The translations under genes and the position numbers were made by a program. The notes below the pieces were generated by a model, which was given only the letters and a program-made list of their open reading frames with translations, ran no database searches and had not been told where the DNA came from. This document shows, piece by piece, positions 25,716-35,562 of a stretch of DNA of 64,000 nt (positions are counted from its first letter, which is position 1; the number at the start of each line of letters is the position of its first letter). Where the stretch lies: contig OZ243980.1 in assembly GCA_965214875.1 (NCBI GenBank), positions 2,542,001 to 2,606,000 of the forward strand, given 5' to 3'. The DNA comes from CBDAUN01 sp965214875. GTDB lineage: Bacteria > Pseudomonadota > Gammaproteobacteria > Arenicellales > JAJDZL01.

Positions 25716-28262
25716 TTATTCCTCTTTATTCTTAAGCAGCGTGATGCGATTTATATTGTTTATTCTTTCGTAGCGACACTCGCTGAAAAGCGTCTTGATC
25801 AGAAACACGCCGAGTCCGCCGATCCTGCGCTCATCCAGTTCGGCATCGATATCCGGTTCTGGCGCTTCTTCGAATGGGTCGAACTGGGCGCTCTGATCTT
25901 CCAACACAATCATTATGCCGTTTTCACAATCAGTCAAGCTGATGTGAATATCGGCCGGCGGATGGTCATCGTCATAGCCATAGCTGACGATGTTGGTAAT
26001 CAATTCGTCCAATGCCAAATTGGTATTGAAAACCCACTCCTGCGGCCATCCGCAAGCGTTGCCATGATCCTCTATCAAGCCGCTGATTCGATCAATTTCG
26101 CTTTTTTCACTTTTAATCGTCAATTCTAAAGGCTTTGTCTCCTTGGACTCGCTCGTTGCCGACTCATTGCTGTTATTGAAGTGCAGCACAACACATGTGA
26201 TGTCATCAAATTGATCCGCTTCTCCAACGTATTTGTTCACCGCACTCACTACTTCGGAAACGTCATCTTGCGCCGGCCCGTCGGGCAGTTTAGATACAAC
26301 CTTGACGAAGCGGTCCATGCCAAACGGCTCGCCGACCATATTGAATGCTTCGGTCACACCGTCGGTAAAGAAGATCAGCTTCGATCCTGGTTTGAGCTGG
26401 CAACTCAATTCGTGATAGTCCAAATCAGGAAACATCGCGAGCACCACATCGCTTTTCGTCTCTAGGATGCCGACCTCTTCGCCCGACCGGATGATAGGCG
26501 GGTCATGGCCGGCGGACGCATAGTTGAATTTACCAGTTTGCTCATCAAGAACGCCATAAAGCATGGTTAGGAAAAGTTGCTCGTTGTTATTTTCCTCAAG
26601 AAAGTTATTCATGTTCTCAAGAACCTTGGCAGGCGATCTGACATGCCCGACCGTGCCGCGAAGCAGCGTTCGCGCCATGGCCATGAACAGAGCCGCTGCG
26701 ACGCCTTTGCCCGACACGTCTGCGACTGCAATGCCGATATGCCGCTCATCAAGCCTGAAGTAGTCGAAAAAGTCCCCGCCAACCTCCTTGGCCGCAAACA
26801 TGGAGCCGCCTACATCGACCGACTCATGCAGTTCAATTGGATCGGGCAGTAGCGATAACTGAACCCGTGTAGCGATGTCAAGTTCTTGCCGCAACGCAAT
26901 CAGCGCCTCGCGGGTCGCGATCGCCGCACGCAATTTCTCATGCTGATCCTGAACCCGATTCGACATGCTTTGGAACGCGTTAGCCATCAGGGCAAGACTG
27001 TCGGAGTCGCGTCGTACGCCAGGGTCAATCTCGGCTTCTGCGAAGCCTGACATCGAATTTGCATCATTGCTGCTTTGCTGAATGATTCCGCCCAGCTGAT
27101 CAAGTTCGGAAATCACTGTCTCCCGCGCTTCGCCGTCGAGCGTATTCGCCAGATGCGTCATTTCACGCTGGATGAATTTTTCTTGGCGCGATCTTTGCCG
27201 CTCCCGCGAGCGACGCAGCCTCACCAAAGTCAGCAAACTAGAGCGAAAGCGATTGACTGCATCAACAATGGTGCCAATTTCATCTTTTCTGAATTCACCT
27301 TCCATCTGTACATCGAGATCACCTTCAGACAAGGCGTTAAGAACCTTGACGCTTCTATCGAGCGGAGAAAATGCCCGCGACATGTACACGTTTAGACCCA
27401 CCAGCATGATGAGCACAAAAGCCGCAATCGACACGATGGTGATTTGACTAATTCGCTGCTGCTGCAGCGCTAGACCAGTTACGTCCTTAATGATGACCAA
27501 ACGTCCGATCAGCCCTCCGAGTTCCGAAGATTCCGGCAATACGACGGCCGAATAGAACCGATCTTCAAAATCGAATCTCTGCAACTCGCCTATTTCGTTC
27601 AACCTGATAAACTCGCCATATTGTTCCCAGTGGCTTGGATCTGATGCGGCAAGCATTCGTCCTCGGCGATTGACAACTGACACCGAAGCCTGCGTCAATT
27701 CCTCCATTTCCTTGATCGCGTCGACGATATCAATCGCATAGATCGCAAGACCGGCCGACTCTCCGAGGGCGGTACGCAGCGGAAATCCATAGACAAGCAC
27801 GGTATTACGCGCCTTGTCATTGCCGACACCGCTTACTTCGCTCGCAGATGTCGCGACATCAATTGCAACACCCTCTTGAATCACCGAACTTTGAAACACG
27901 GCCGGATGCGACGAATAGGCCAAAGTGCCATCTGTTCTAATCACATCGAAACGGCTGGCAATCCCTTCGCCGGCAATCTGATCGGCGATCCGGGTCGCAT
28001 GAAACCGAATGGCTTCGTTATCATTGTCCTGCATGGCATCGACAAACGCCTGATTGTCTCGTGCGATCGGCACACCGTCGGCCATCTGCTGGATCAGACC
28101 GACTTTCACCTTCTCCCACAAGTTCTGCTGGTCGAAAATAGTCGCTTTGGCGTATTCGATCTGCGCCAGTTCTTCGCGCTTGGTCGTGGCAAGCAAAATA
28201 CTCACGCACACGACTGCAAAAGCAATCGTTACGAAAAGGCTGATGCGGGTTCGAAGAAGCAT
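25716..28262 (-). CDS. Membrane receptor with HAMP, PP2C (SpoIIE) phosphatase and RsbW-like kinase domains
   Basis: An 848-aa signalling protein. Order: TM1 (8-26), periplasmic sensor of about 245 residues, TM2 (272-293), HAMP (293-346), coiled linker to about 460, SpoIIE/PP2C domain (480-695) with metal-binding GGDFFDY (495-501), DVSGKG (515-520), FTDGVTEA (632-639) and DDIT (686-689), then an HATPase_c domain (about 710-845) with N-box LDELITNIVS and glycine box GGLGVFLI (815-822). PP2C would dephosphorylate and the kinase phosphorylate a STAS protein, as in Rsb/HsbR-type partner switching; the STAS gene is at 23579. Both activities on one receptor make the periplasmic input decide the balance. 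It lies 85 bases after the solute-binding protein gene. Confidence 0.9.
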   Translation of the reverse strand: MLLRTRISLFVTIAFAVVCVSILLATTKREELAQIEYAKATIFDQQNLWEKVKVGLIQQMADGVPIARDNQAFVDAMQDNDNEAIRFHATRIADQIAGEGIASRFDVIRTDGTLAYSSHPAVFQSSVIQEGVAIDVATSASEVSGVGNDKARNTVLVYGFPLRTALGESAGLAIYAIDIVDAIKEMEELTQASVSVVNRRGRMLAASDPSHWEQYGEFIRLNEIGELQRFDFEDRFYSAVVLPESSELGGLIGRLVIIKDVTGLALQQQRISQITIVSIAAFVLIMLVGLNVYMSRAFSPLDRSVKVLNALSEGDLDVQMEGEFRKDEIGTIVDAVNRFRSSLLTLVRLRRSRERQRSRQEKFIQREMTHLANTLDGEARETVISELDQLGGIIQQSSNDANSMSGFAEAEIDPGVRRDSDSLALMANAFQSMSNRVQDQHEKLRAAIATREALIALRQELDIATRVQLSLLPDPIELHESVDVGGSMFAAKEVGGDFFDYFRLDERHIGIAVADVSGKGVAAALFMAMARTLLRGTVGHVRSPAKVLENMNNFLEENNNEQLFLTMLYGVLDEQTGKFNYASAGHDPPIIRSGEEVGILETKSDVVLAMFPDLDYHELSCQLKPGSKLIFFTDGVTEAFNMVGEPFGMDRFVKVVSKLPDGPAQDDVSEVVSAVNKYVGEADQFDDITCVVLHFNNSNESATSESKETKPLELTIKSEKSEIDRISGLIEDHGNACGWPQEWVFNTNLALDELITNIVSYGYDDDHPPADIHISLTDCENGIMIVLEDQSAQFDPFEEAPEPDIDAELDERRIGGLGVFLIKTLFSECRYERINNINRITLLKNKEE

Positions 28263-28347
28263 CGGTGACTACCTGATCAATGCGCCGCACAGCTGCGAAC
28301 TGCGACCGATTCGGCCGATTGGTTGGGTTGCCGTCAGCATGCCGGAT

Positions 28348-29391
28348 CTAGTTATTGGTGGTGTACTGGAAGTCTGCGATGGTAATCATAGACATTGGCG
28401 GAATCGCTCCAAGATCATGTACAACATCGTTGTTGATCCATAACTTGAAACGCGACAGCCGCGCTACTGGAAGATCATCGGGAGCCTTGCCATCGACCAG
28501 TATTCGCTCGGCTTGAACGCCAGCGAGTTTTCCGAGCGTGTGATAGTCGGTTACCAGCCCGAACAGGGCCCTGTGATTCTTAAGCGGCGCTTGGGTTGAA
28601 GCAAAAGTGGGCAATCCTGCTTGTATCGCTGACGAGGTATACACTTCACCGTGACGAGTCAGGAATGAATCCGGCCCCATATAGAGCAGCTCTGCGCCTT
28701 GTTGCTTGGCTTGCTGAACCAAATCGGGCAGCGCTGCCGGATCAGACTTGCCTTCATCATTGAGCGGAATCGGCAATACGACCAATTCCATGCCCATCTT
28801 CGGCGCCGCTTCCTCAAGCTGAGCCACGTTGGTTCTGGAGTTGCCGGATGTCGAGTCATAGATTACAGCAATCTTCTCGAACGGATGATAGGCAAGAATC
28901 GATTTGAGCTGAGCTTCAATCGTCGCAAGAAATGCCACTCCGGTGACAATTCGTCCAGGATCTTCGTAAGTATTCACGATGTTTGTGACTTGCGGATAGG
29001 CTACGAGCACGAAGATTCCCGGAATATCGCGTATGTATTTTTCGGGCGTATCCGTTTCAACCTTGCCAAAAATGCTGGTGGTCGTACCAGTCCCCCAAGT
29101 GTAGACTAAATCGGGCTTGGCCTGCCGGATCTCCTCGACAATCCCGGGAGCATTGTTGCGATCGAGATTCAGATTTCGAACCGTGAATTCGTAGGGGATT
29201 CCTCGCTGATCCAGATAATCTTTAAAGCCATCTTCCACCTCCGTTTCGCCGCGCCATACCACAGCGAAAATCTTAAACGGCTCCATGCCCGCTTCCATCA
29301 TTGCCGATTGACCTTGCGCAGTCGGCAAAAAAGATATCATGACCGCAAACGTCAACGGCAGCCAGAAAATTGTTCGAAATCTCCTACTCAT
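28348..29391 (-). CDS. ABC-type substrate-binding protein (COG2984-like)
   Basis: A 347-aa periplasmic solute-binding protein with a signal peptide (cut near PTAQGQS). Conserved stretches KPDLVYTWGTGTT, TGVAFLATIEAQLKSI, FEKIAVIYD and the tail of the ABC_sub_bind family fold are visible. No ABC permease or ATPase is present. Instead it overlaps by ATGA (29388-29391) the end of the sensor-MFS gene and precedes the PP2C receptor, so it probably acts as a periplasmic sensor subunit for one of them. Ligands in this family are often small organic molecules or amino acids; not predictable here. Confidence 0.85.
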   Translation of the reverse strand: MSRRFRTIFWLPLTFAVMISFLPTAQGQSAMMEAGMEPFKIFAVVWRGETEVEDGFKDYLDQRGIPYEFTVRNLNLDRNNAPGIVEEIRQAKPDLVYTWGTGTTTSIFGKVETDTPEKYIRDIPGIFVLVAYPQVTNIVNTYEDPGRIVTGVAFLATIEAQLKSILAYHPFEKIAVIYDSTSGNSRTNVAQLEEAAPKMGMELVVLPIPLNDEGKSDPAALPDLVQQAKQQGAELLYMGPDSFLTRHGEVYTSSAIQAGLPTFASTQAPLKNHRALFGLVTDYHTLGKLAGVQAERILVDGKAPDDLPVARLSRFKLWINNDVVHDLGAIPPMSMITIADFQYTTNN

Positions 29392-31553
29392 GGCATAATC
29401 TCCGGTTCTGCGATTTGTCGATCTACTTTATCAGCTAGCACCGACCTGACTGTCAACGCGTAGATGATGGTTAGCACAATCATAATGACACCAATTGCAA
29501 CGATCGCAGCTCGGTATCCTAAATTGGTAGTGAGCGCGACGACAATCATTGGACCGATCACCATTCCTGAGCGTTCAAATACTCTATAAGTACTGAGAAT
29601 AGTCGCCCTGCCAGCTATCCGATTGTGCTCTTCGGCAATGATTTGAACGATCGAGTGCTGCGAAGAAAATGCAAGCGAATGCCCGAATCCCATGCATAAA
29701 ATTGCGACAACGATCGCAATGGTCGCCCCACTGGCGCCGAAATCAAACATGCTGACAAGAAATCCGGCTCCGGCGACCACGCCAGAGGTAATCACCATAT
29801 GCTCATAATTCTGAAATTTGTCAGCTAGCCGTGCGGCGATCTTGGTTCCGGCAAGCGTGATCAAGCCATACAGCATCATCGTGCGTCCGATTGAAGATTG
29901 CGTATGCCCGAGTTGGCTCATGTAGAGCGGAACCAGATAGAACAGAAAACCCGAAAGGATCATCTTGTTAGGGATCGACGCGAGAAACAAGACCGCGAAA
30001 AAACGCTTGTTGCGAAGCAGCGTACTCAGTTCGGAGCCGTTCAGCATCAGTTTCCACGGCTTCATTCGCCGGGCGAGACCTGTTTCATAGAACTTGAAGA
30101 TTCGCAACACCAGGATGCCGGAGACTACGGCAAGAGCCGCAGAAATCAAAAATGTGGCTTCGTAACCGATACGGTCTGCGACGATGCCGCCGATCGGAGG
30201 GCCGCATATGATGCCGACGAACACGGCGGCAACGAAGATTGCAGCGTTGCTGGCTCTGTTTCCCTCGCCAGAATGATGCGCTACCCATGCTTCTGAAGCA
30301 GTGAATACGAGCCCATAGCCGACCCCGGTGACGACACGCCAGATCACCAGATCGACGTATCCTTGAGTAAAAAAAGTCCCTACAAAGCCTATCAGCGCGA
30401 ACGCAATGCCGGCCAAGAAGACTTCGCGCTCGCCGTAACGGTCCGTCAACCCGCCGCCAATAGGCGTGACCGCCATTGCGGCCAGCATGCATAAAGTGAT
30501 CGGCAATCCGATAAACCACTCGTTAGCAATCATCGTCTCTAAGGGGATTTGACGCGAGATGAAAAGCGGCAGGAATGATCGTGAAAGCTCTTCTGCAAAA
30601 ATGAACAAAAACAGTGGTATCCGAATCTTAGCCGCGTGGTTCGAAGTCAGCATAACATTGCCGGAGAACAAGTATTTCTTATCTATCTTGTCTTTGATCA
30701 GCTCGATTTTCTCAGCGATCTCGTCCTTAAACTGGATTGTCTTGAGCTCCTGCACTTCGAACACAAAGTCCGCGTAACGGCGTTCGAGCTCGAACAGCAT
30801 GCGGTTGATCGCACCGACCACCGAGTCGACCTCGCCGCGGGCGCGCATTGAAATTCGTCTTGAAAAAATGCCTGCTTTTCCTGCACTTAGGACGGTTTCA
30901 AGATGTGCAATCGGCTCGAAGTAGTACGCCGACATGGAAAATACAATCAATTCAACCGTGATCAGGCACAACACCGCCACAATCACAATCAGCTCGAAGA
31001 AGATTTCACTGAATTGATTCCGAACATGCTCGCTGCTGACACCGACAAAAACCTGCACGGTCTCTCCCGAAAAAGTATAGACCGGGAAAGATCCTGCGTA
31101 GTAGCCAGCTGTCTCGATGCTGAAGTTTTCTTCGCTTTGCGCATTGGCCGCAACGACACTTTGCAAAATTGGCGGATCGATGCCGCTTGAAAACATCGCG
31201 TTGCCGGCAGAATCCACGAGAGCCAGAAATTCGATATCCGAATTGTCTTCAAGAAACCCCTCCAGATACTCATTGACCCCTTGAAGATCGCTATGCATGT
31301 AGCCAAGCTCCACCACTGCATAAGTAATCTGATCGGCGATCGAGTTGCCAATCAGGTGCGCCTTCTGGTAAAGCTGGGCTTCTAGCTCACCTTCAAACCC
31401 GGTCAAAGCGAAGCGTGCGATGGTAATTTGGCCGGCGAGCAAAACAACAACAGCAAGCGCAACAAGTCTAAACAGCAACCCTCTTCGCTTTTCCAATACA
31501 GCACTCTCGCTGACAACTTTTGTCAACTCGCGACTGTCGCGCACGTCACTCAT
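29388..31553 (-). CDS. Sensor-HAMP-MFS transporter fusion
   Basis: A 721-aa protein that joins a receptor front end to a transporter. Order: TM1 (about 26-50), periplasmic domain (51-185) with FLALVDSAGNAMFSSG, as in Cache/PAS-like sensors, TM2 (186-207), HAMP-like segment (208-262) with EVDSVVGAINRMLFELERR, linker (263-305), then a 12-helix MFS module (306-700) with GGGLTDRYGEREVF as the loop 2-3 motif. Start and stop overlap both neighbours by ATGA, which points to fixed stoichiometry. HAMP domains normally drive kinases, cyclases or methyl-accepting proteins, so gating or sensing through a carrier would be unusual. The MFS part may be a transporter or a membrane sensor. Confidence 0.88.
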   Translation of the reverse strand: MSDVRDSRELTKVVSESAVLEKRRGLLFRLVALAVVVLLAGQITIARFALTGFEGELEAQLYQKAHLIGNSIADQITYAVVELGYMHSDLQGVNEYLEGFLEDNSDIEFLALVDSAGNAMFSSGIDPPILQSVVAANAQSEENFSIETAGYYAGSFPVYTFSGETVQVFVGVSSEHVRNQFSEIFFELIVIVAVLCLITVELIVFSMSAYYFEPIAHLETVLSAGKAGIFSRRISMRARGEVDSVVGAINRMLFELERRYADFVFEVQELKTIQFKDEIAEKIELIKDKIDKKYLFSGNVMLTSNHAAKIRIPLFLFIFAEELSRSFLPLFISRQIPLETMIANEWFIGLPITLCMLAAMAVTPIGGGLTDRYGEREVFLAGIAFALIGFVGTFFTQGYVDLVIWRVVTGVGYGLVFTASEAWVAHHSGEGNRASNAAIFVAAVFVGIICGPPIGGIVADRIGYEATFLISAALAVVSGILVLRIFKFYETGLARRMKPWKLMLNGSELSTLLRNKRFFAVLFLASIPNKMILSGFLFYLVPLYMSQLGHTQSSIGRTMMLYGLITLAGTKIAARLADKFQNYEHMVITSGVVAGAGFLVSMFDFGASGATIAIVVAILCMGFGHSLAFSSQHSIVQIIAEEHNRIAGRATILSTYRVFERSGMVIGPMIVVALTTNLGYRAAIVAIGVIMIVLTIIYALTVRSVLADKVDRQIAEPEIMP

Positions 31554-32338
31554 TCCGCCGCCTCCTCATCTAGCTTGCGAATTTGTCTGGTTGCAGTCTC
31601 CAAATCGCCATACGCAGTGACAATATTCGAGGAAAACTTCGGAAAGTCTGCATGATCAATGTAGTCGCTCGTCACCGTGTCGGCATCGGACCGGTTTGTA
31701 GAGATTTCATCTAACGCCAAACTCATGTAGTGTAAATCCCGGGTCGATCTACGCAACATCAAGATCGAGCCGACCAGGCTTATGATGGCCATCGCTGCCA
31801 GAATCATGATGCCCCTGACTGCAAGCCGCCTAGTTTGCTCCTCAATGCTTTGGTCGAGAAATTGGCGAGAATACCTCAACACCAGCGAACCGACGTTCTG
31901 GCTTAAATTGTTTCGAATCGGAACGCCTACGACCCCAGCATCGCTTTGCAGACCCGACCACGACTCCTTGTCATAATTTTCACGCCAAGTATTGACCATA
32001 TCTTCGGAAACCAGATCACCAACCAATGTGGCATCAGAAGAAAACAGCACCGTGCCACTCGCGTCGAAAACCTCCATGGACAGAACTTCCGGCCCTTGAC
32101 GCGCATATTCTTCAAGTTCTCCAGAAACGCCCTCCAAATCTTGGAGTGCCAAGCCGATATCCATGCGCGTCTCAATACGGTCGCGAATATCGCTCACCAC
32201 GAATTGGAATCTGGAGTTGAGCAGATCGGCCAAAGTGCGTTCGAACTTGTGAATGCTAAGTGCGCCGGTTGTTGCGACGCCAATGGCCAGAATCACAGCC
32301 ATCGCGAAAGCAACCCGAAGTGCGAGTCCGAATTTCAT
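31550..32338 (-). CDS. Membrane sensor protein with periplasmic domain and HAMP-like tail
   Basis: A 262-aa protein with TM1 (7-28), a periplasmic sensor domain (about 30-170) containing LSMEVFDASGTVLFSSDATLVG, TM2 (175-197) and a short cytoplasmic tail of about 65 residues with no output domain. The sensor resembles that of the fused protein encoded next (both have a FxxxGxxLFSS-type strand), so the two may pair as sensor subunits. It is the first gene of the operon 32338-23968 and overlaps the next by ATGA. The 282 bases upstream (32339-32620) must hold the promoter, but no convincing site was found. Confidence 0.75.
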   Translation of the reverse strand: MKFGLALRVAFAMAVILAIGVATTGALSIHKFERTLADLLNSRFQFVVSDIRDRIETRMDIGLALQDLEGVSGELEEYARQGPEVLSMEVFDASGTVLFSSDATLVGDLVSEDMVNTWRENYDKESWSGLQSDAGVVGVPIRNNLSQNVGSLVLRYSRQFLDQSIEEQTRRLAVRGIMILAAMAIISLVGSILMLRRSTRDLHYMSLALDEISTNRSDADTVTSDYIDHADFPKFSSNIVTAYGDLETATRQIRKLDEEAAE

Positions 32339-32620
32339 CAGGATTTCCCTATCGAATCAATAATATTCACTTGCTTACGCCAAACATGTCGCGGCAGTCT
32401 CGGGTCGCCAATAGATAAAAGCGGTGTCGCGAGGAAAAGTTGCACTTTTTCGCTGGTGCAGACCCTGTATTGTACTTTAACCGCAGATGAAAATGCGAAT
32501 CACTTTGCCTCGCCTCGCGAAATCAGCGCCGCAAGAAATTCGCAATCATGCGCCGCATCGAGCAAGATCAACCCAAAAACGTGCGACATGCGCTTGAACA
32601 GGAACAAAAATCCGCGAAAC

Positions 32621-35038
32621 TCACTGCCGCATCCTAACTCCTTCAGGGTCGTAAGGCGCTTCGGTCAACAGGCGTGCCGAACGACGCTCGCCAACGACAT
32701 CGACAGAGACAGCGCCGAACCGCTGCACTACATCGCTATCGACATAGGCAAGACCAAGCGACATATCAACACAGTGCCCATAGCCGCCAGAGGTAATGAA
32801 TCCGACGCATTTGCGGCCGCTCCAAACCGGCTCGAATCCTGACGCGTCGGCATCAGCACTGTCGATCTGCAACAGGGTTAAAAGGCGTTTCGGCATTGCA
32901 TCGCGCTCAGCGAGCGCTTGTTCTTTGCCGATAAAGTCCGGCTTGTCGAACGAAATGAATCGATCCAGCCTGGCCATTTTCGGGGTGTAGGCTCGTGAAT
33001 ACTCCACCGACCAGGCGCCGTATCCCTTTTCAAGCCGCAGACTGTTCATCGCTCGAGAGCCGAACTGTTGCAACCCAAGATCTTCACCCGCCTCGATCAC
33101 AGCATGGTGCAACGCGCGATGCTGCGCACTCGGCACGTTGATCTCGTATCCAAGTTCGCCGGTAACCGAAACCCTCCCTACAACCGGTTCGCAAAACCCT
33201 GCTTCGATCTTCTTGCAATTCATGAAGCGGAAGCCTTCATTGGAAACATCGGCCCCGGTCAATCGGCCAAGCAACTCGCGCGAGCGCGGTCCGCAAATCG
33301 AAATTCCGGTCCATTGATCTGATATGTTGCTTATCGTAGCGCCATGGCGCGGCGCGTTTTGCTCGAACCAACGCATATGCCACGACTGCAGATAGTAGGA
33401 TCCCACTAGCCAGAAGCGATCTTCATCAAGCCGCATCACGATCAGATCTCCCATCAGACGCCCAGCGGGAGTCAGCATCGGCGCAAGACGCATGCCGCCG
33501 ATGCCGGGCAACTCGCCCGCAATAAGGATGTCCAGCCACGATTCTGCCATCTCGCCAGAAATCTCATAGCGCGCAAACCCGGAAATGTCTGCCATTCCGA
33601 CCGCATTTCGCACTGCTTTTGCTTCATGCGCTTCGTAATCGAAGGCGTTTGAGCGGCGCAAGCTTGGCGTTTCGACGAAATCGGGCTGCCCAGGCGTGAA
33701 ATAAAGCGGCACTTCCAGCCCCCACAGGCAACCGAATTGCGCACCATCGGCTTTCAACGCATCGTGAGCCGGCGAGTGCTTGAGCGGCCGCCCCGCGGGC
33801 AACTCCTCATTTGGATAGATCATCACGAATCGTCTGGAGTAGAACTGGCGGGTCATGTCCCGCACGTAGCGGTCGCCGCTCGCAAATGTTCCATAGCGCG
33901 CCACATCCATGCCAAAGACATCCACTTCAGGTTCCCCATCAACCATCCATTGCGCCAGAGCCAGCCCGACTCCGCCTCCTTGGCTGAATCCAGCCATCAC
34001 GCCGCAGGCGACCCAGTAGTTGCGCAAGCCGCGTACCGGGCCGACTAGCGGATTGCCATCCGGCGTGAAAGTAAACGCGCCATTGACCCACCGCCGGATA
34101 CCGACATCATTGAGCGCAGGAAACCGCTCAAAGCCGACATTGAGCTGCGGCGCGATGCGGTCGATCTCTTCGGGTATCAGATCCATGCCATAATCCCAAG
34201 GTGCTCCATCGACGTGCCAATGCTTCGGTTCCAGCTCATAGACACCCAGCAAAAGGCCGTTGCGCTCTTCGCGCAGATAGGTAAAGCCGTCAAGATCCAC
34301 CACAGCGGGCAGCATGGAATCGGCTTGCGCCAGAATCGGCATCTCCTCGGAGACAAGATAGTGGTGCTGCATCGGCACAACAGGCAAATTGACGCCGGCC
34401 ATGCGCCCTACCCTGCGAGCCCAAAGCCCGCCCGCATTGACCACGTGTTCGGCGGTTACCGGCCCCTGCTCGGTCAACACATCCCAGCCGCCATCGGTGC
34501 GCGATGTCAATTCGAGCACCTGATTTCGCAAGATCACATCAGCCCCTAGTTGCTGCGCCACCTTTACGTAGGCTACAGTCGCGCCGTGCGGGTCCAGATG
34601 GCCTTCATTGACATCGAGCAAACCGCCGTGCAAGCCATCGATCTTTACGATCGGACACATGTCACCTATTTCTGCAGGTGTTAGCAGACTGGTTTCCATG
34701 CCCATCGGGATGTACTGCGCATGCGTATGCTTGAGATACTCCCAGCGGCTTGCGCTGGCAGCAAGCGCGATACTGCCGGTGACGTGAATTCCGACATCCT
34801 GTCCGCTTTCTTCCTGTATTTTCGAATACAGGTTGATGGTATAGGCTTGGAGATTCGATACATTCAAATCGTTGTTAAGCGGATGGAATCCCGCGGCCGC
34901 GTGCCACGTCGAACCGGCGGTCAATTCTTTTCTTTCAATCAGCGCAATTTCTGTCCAGCCCTGCTTAGCGATGTGGTAGAGGACGCTTGCACCTACGATT
35001 CCACCGCCTATGACGACGACCTGATAGTGCTTTTTCAT
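32621..35038 (-). CDS. FAD-dependent dimethylglycine/sarcosine dehydrogenase-type enzyme with GcvT domain
   Basis: An 805-aa two-domain demethylase. The N-terminal DAO-type FAD domain has GGGIVGASVLYHI (11-23) and GSTWHAAAG with H46 in the position of covalent flavinylation. The C-terminal GcvT-like domain (about 430-800) should take the methylene group onto tetrahydrofolate; it holds ISGEMAESWLDILIAGELPG and SLRLEKGYGAWSVEYS. Dimethylglycine and sarcosine dehydrogenases share this plan and length. It could follow betaine demethylation by the MttB-family enzyme at 17942. It is not in an operon with it, and substrate choice within the family is not readable. Confidence 0.87.
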   Translation of the reverse strand: MKKHYQVVVIGGGIVGASVLYHIAKQGWTEIALIERKELTAGSTWHAAAGFHPLNNDLNVSNLQAYTINLYSKIQEESGQDVGIHVTGSIALAASASRWEYLKHTHAQYIPMGMETSLLTPAEIGDMCPIVKIDGLHGGLLDVNEGHLDPHGATVAYVKVAQQLGADVILRNQVLELTSRTDGGWDVLTEQGPVTAEHVVNAGGLWARRVGRMAGVNLPVVPMQHHYLVSEEMPILAQADSMLPAVVDLDGFTYLREERNGLLLGVYELEPKHWHVDGAPWDYGMDLIPEEIDRIAPQLNVGFERFPALNDVGIRRWVNGAFTFTPDGNPLVGPVRGLRNYWVACGVMAGFSQGGGVGLALAQWMVDGEPEVDVFGMDVARYGTFASGDRYVRDMTRQFYSRRFVMIYPNEELPAGRPLKHSPAHDALKADGAQFGCLWGLEVPLYFTPGQPDFVETPSLRRSNAFDYEAHEAKAVRNAVGMADISGFARYEISGEMAESWLDILIAGELPGIGGMRLAPMLTPAGRLMGDLIVMRLDEDRFWLVGSYYLQSWHMRWFEQNAPRHGATISNISDQWTGISICGPRSRELLGRLTGADVSNEGFRFMNCKKIEAGFCEPVVGRVSVTGELGYEINVPSAQHRALHHAVIEAGEDLGLQQFGSRAMNSLRLEKGYGAWSVEYSRAYTPKMARLDRFISFDKPDFIGKEQALAERDAMPKRLLTLLQIDSADADASGFEPVWSGRKCVGFITSGGYGHCVDMSLGLAYVDSDVVQRFGAVSVDVVGERRSARLLTEAPYDPEGVRMRQ

Positions 35039-35535
35039 CGATTCACTTTGCTCCTTGATGCTGAATCTTGATGCAGGTGATGCTGATCAATCATACATCA
35101 AACCGCAACACATCTATCGGTCTAATTGCGATTTCATAATCTGGCCAAATGTATTTTGCAATGCCGCTTGATCGGCAACCCGGCAGGCACGCAACAAAGC
35201 ATTCCAAACCGTGACGCTGAAGGTTCCGTCCAGGGCCAGATCATTTCCGCTATCGCCGGAAAGCCCGAAGCGAATAGCCAGCCACACTCGGAACAGCCAA
35301 ACTTCGATTCCCACGCCGACAAAGATTGCCTGTGGTGCTTTGAGAAAAATCTCGGAGCCTGCCACGCGTCAGCCTATGCATAGCTCGTGAAGCCGTTCAG
35401 CAATCTACGCCAAGACAGTTCGGCTGCATAGAGAAAAGGAGCGTTGCGGATTCAATTTGTTTCCATAAGAAATTACAAATCCGAACTGTTGCAGCAACGT
35501 TCATATTTTGGAGATTCGATTCCGCCTCAACATCA
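35039..35535. other. Intergenic stretch with a weak minus-strand ORF
   Basis: No convincing gene in 497 bases between the dehydrogenase and IS copy 2. A minus-strand ORF (35114-35365, 83 codons) is open but unlike known families, and another minus frame contains a CSECGW pattern (35134-35322) that recalls a zinc ribbon; both could be remnants of one frameshifted small gene. Base composition drops to A+T-rich after 35440. This is the likely left boundary of the accessory island. Confidence 0.3.
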
Positions 35536-35562
35536 TGTCCGGGTTCAGATACATGCGAGACT

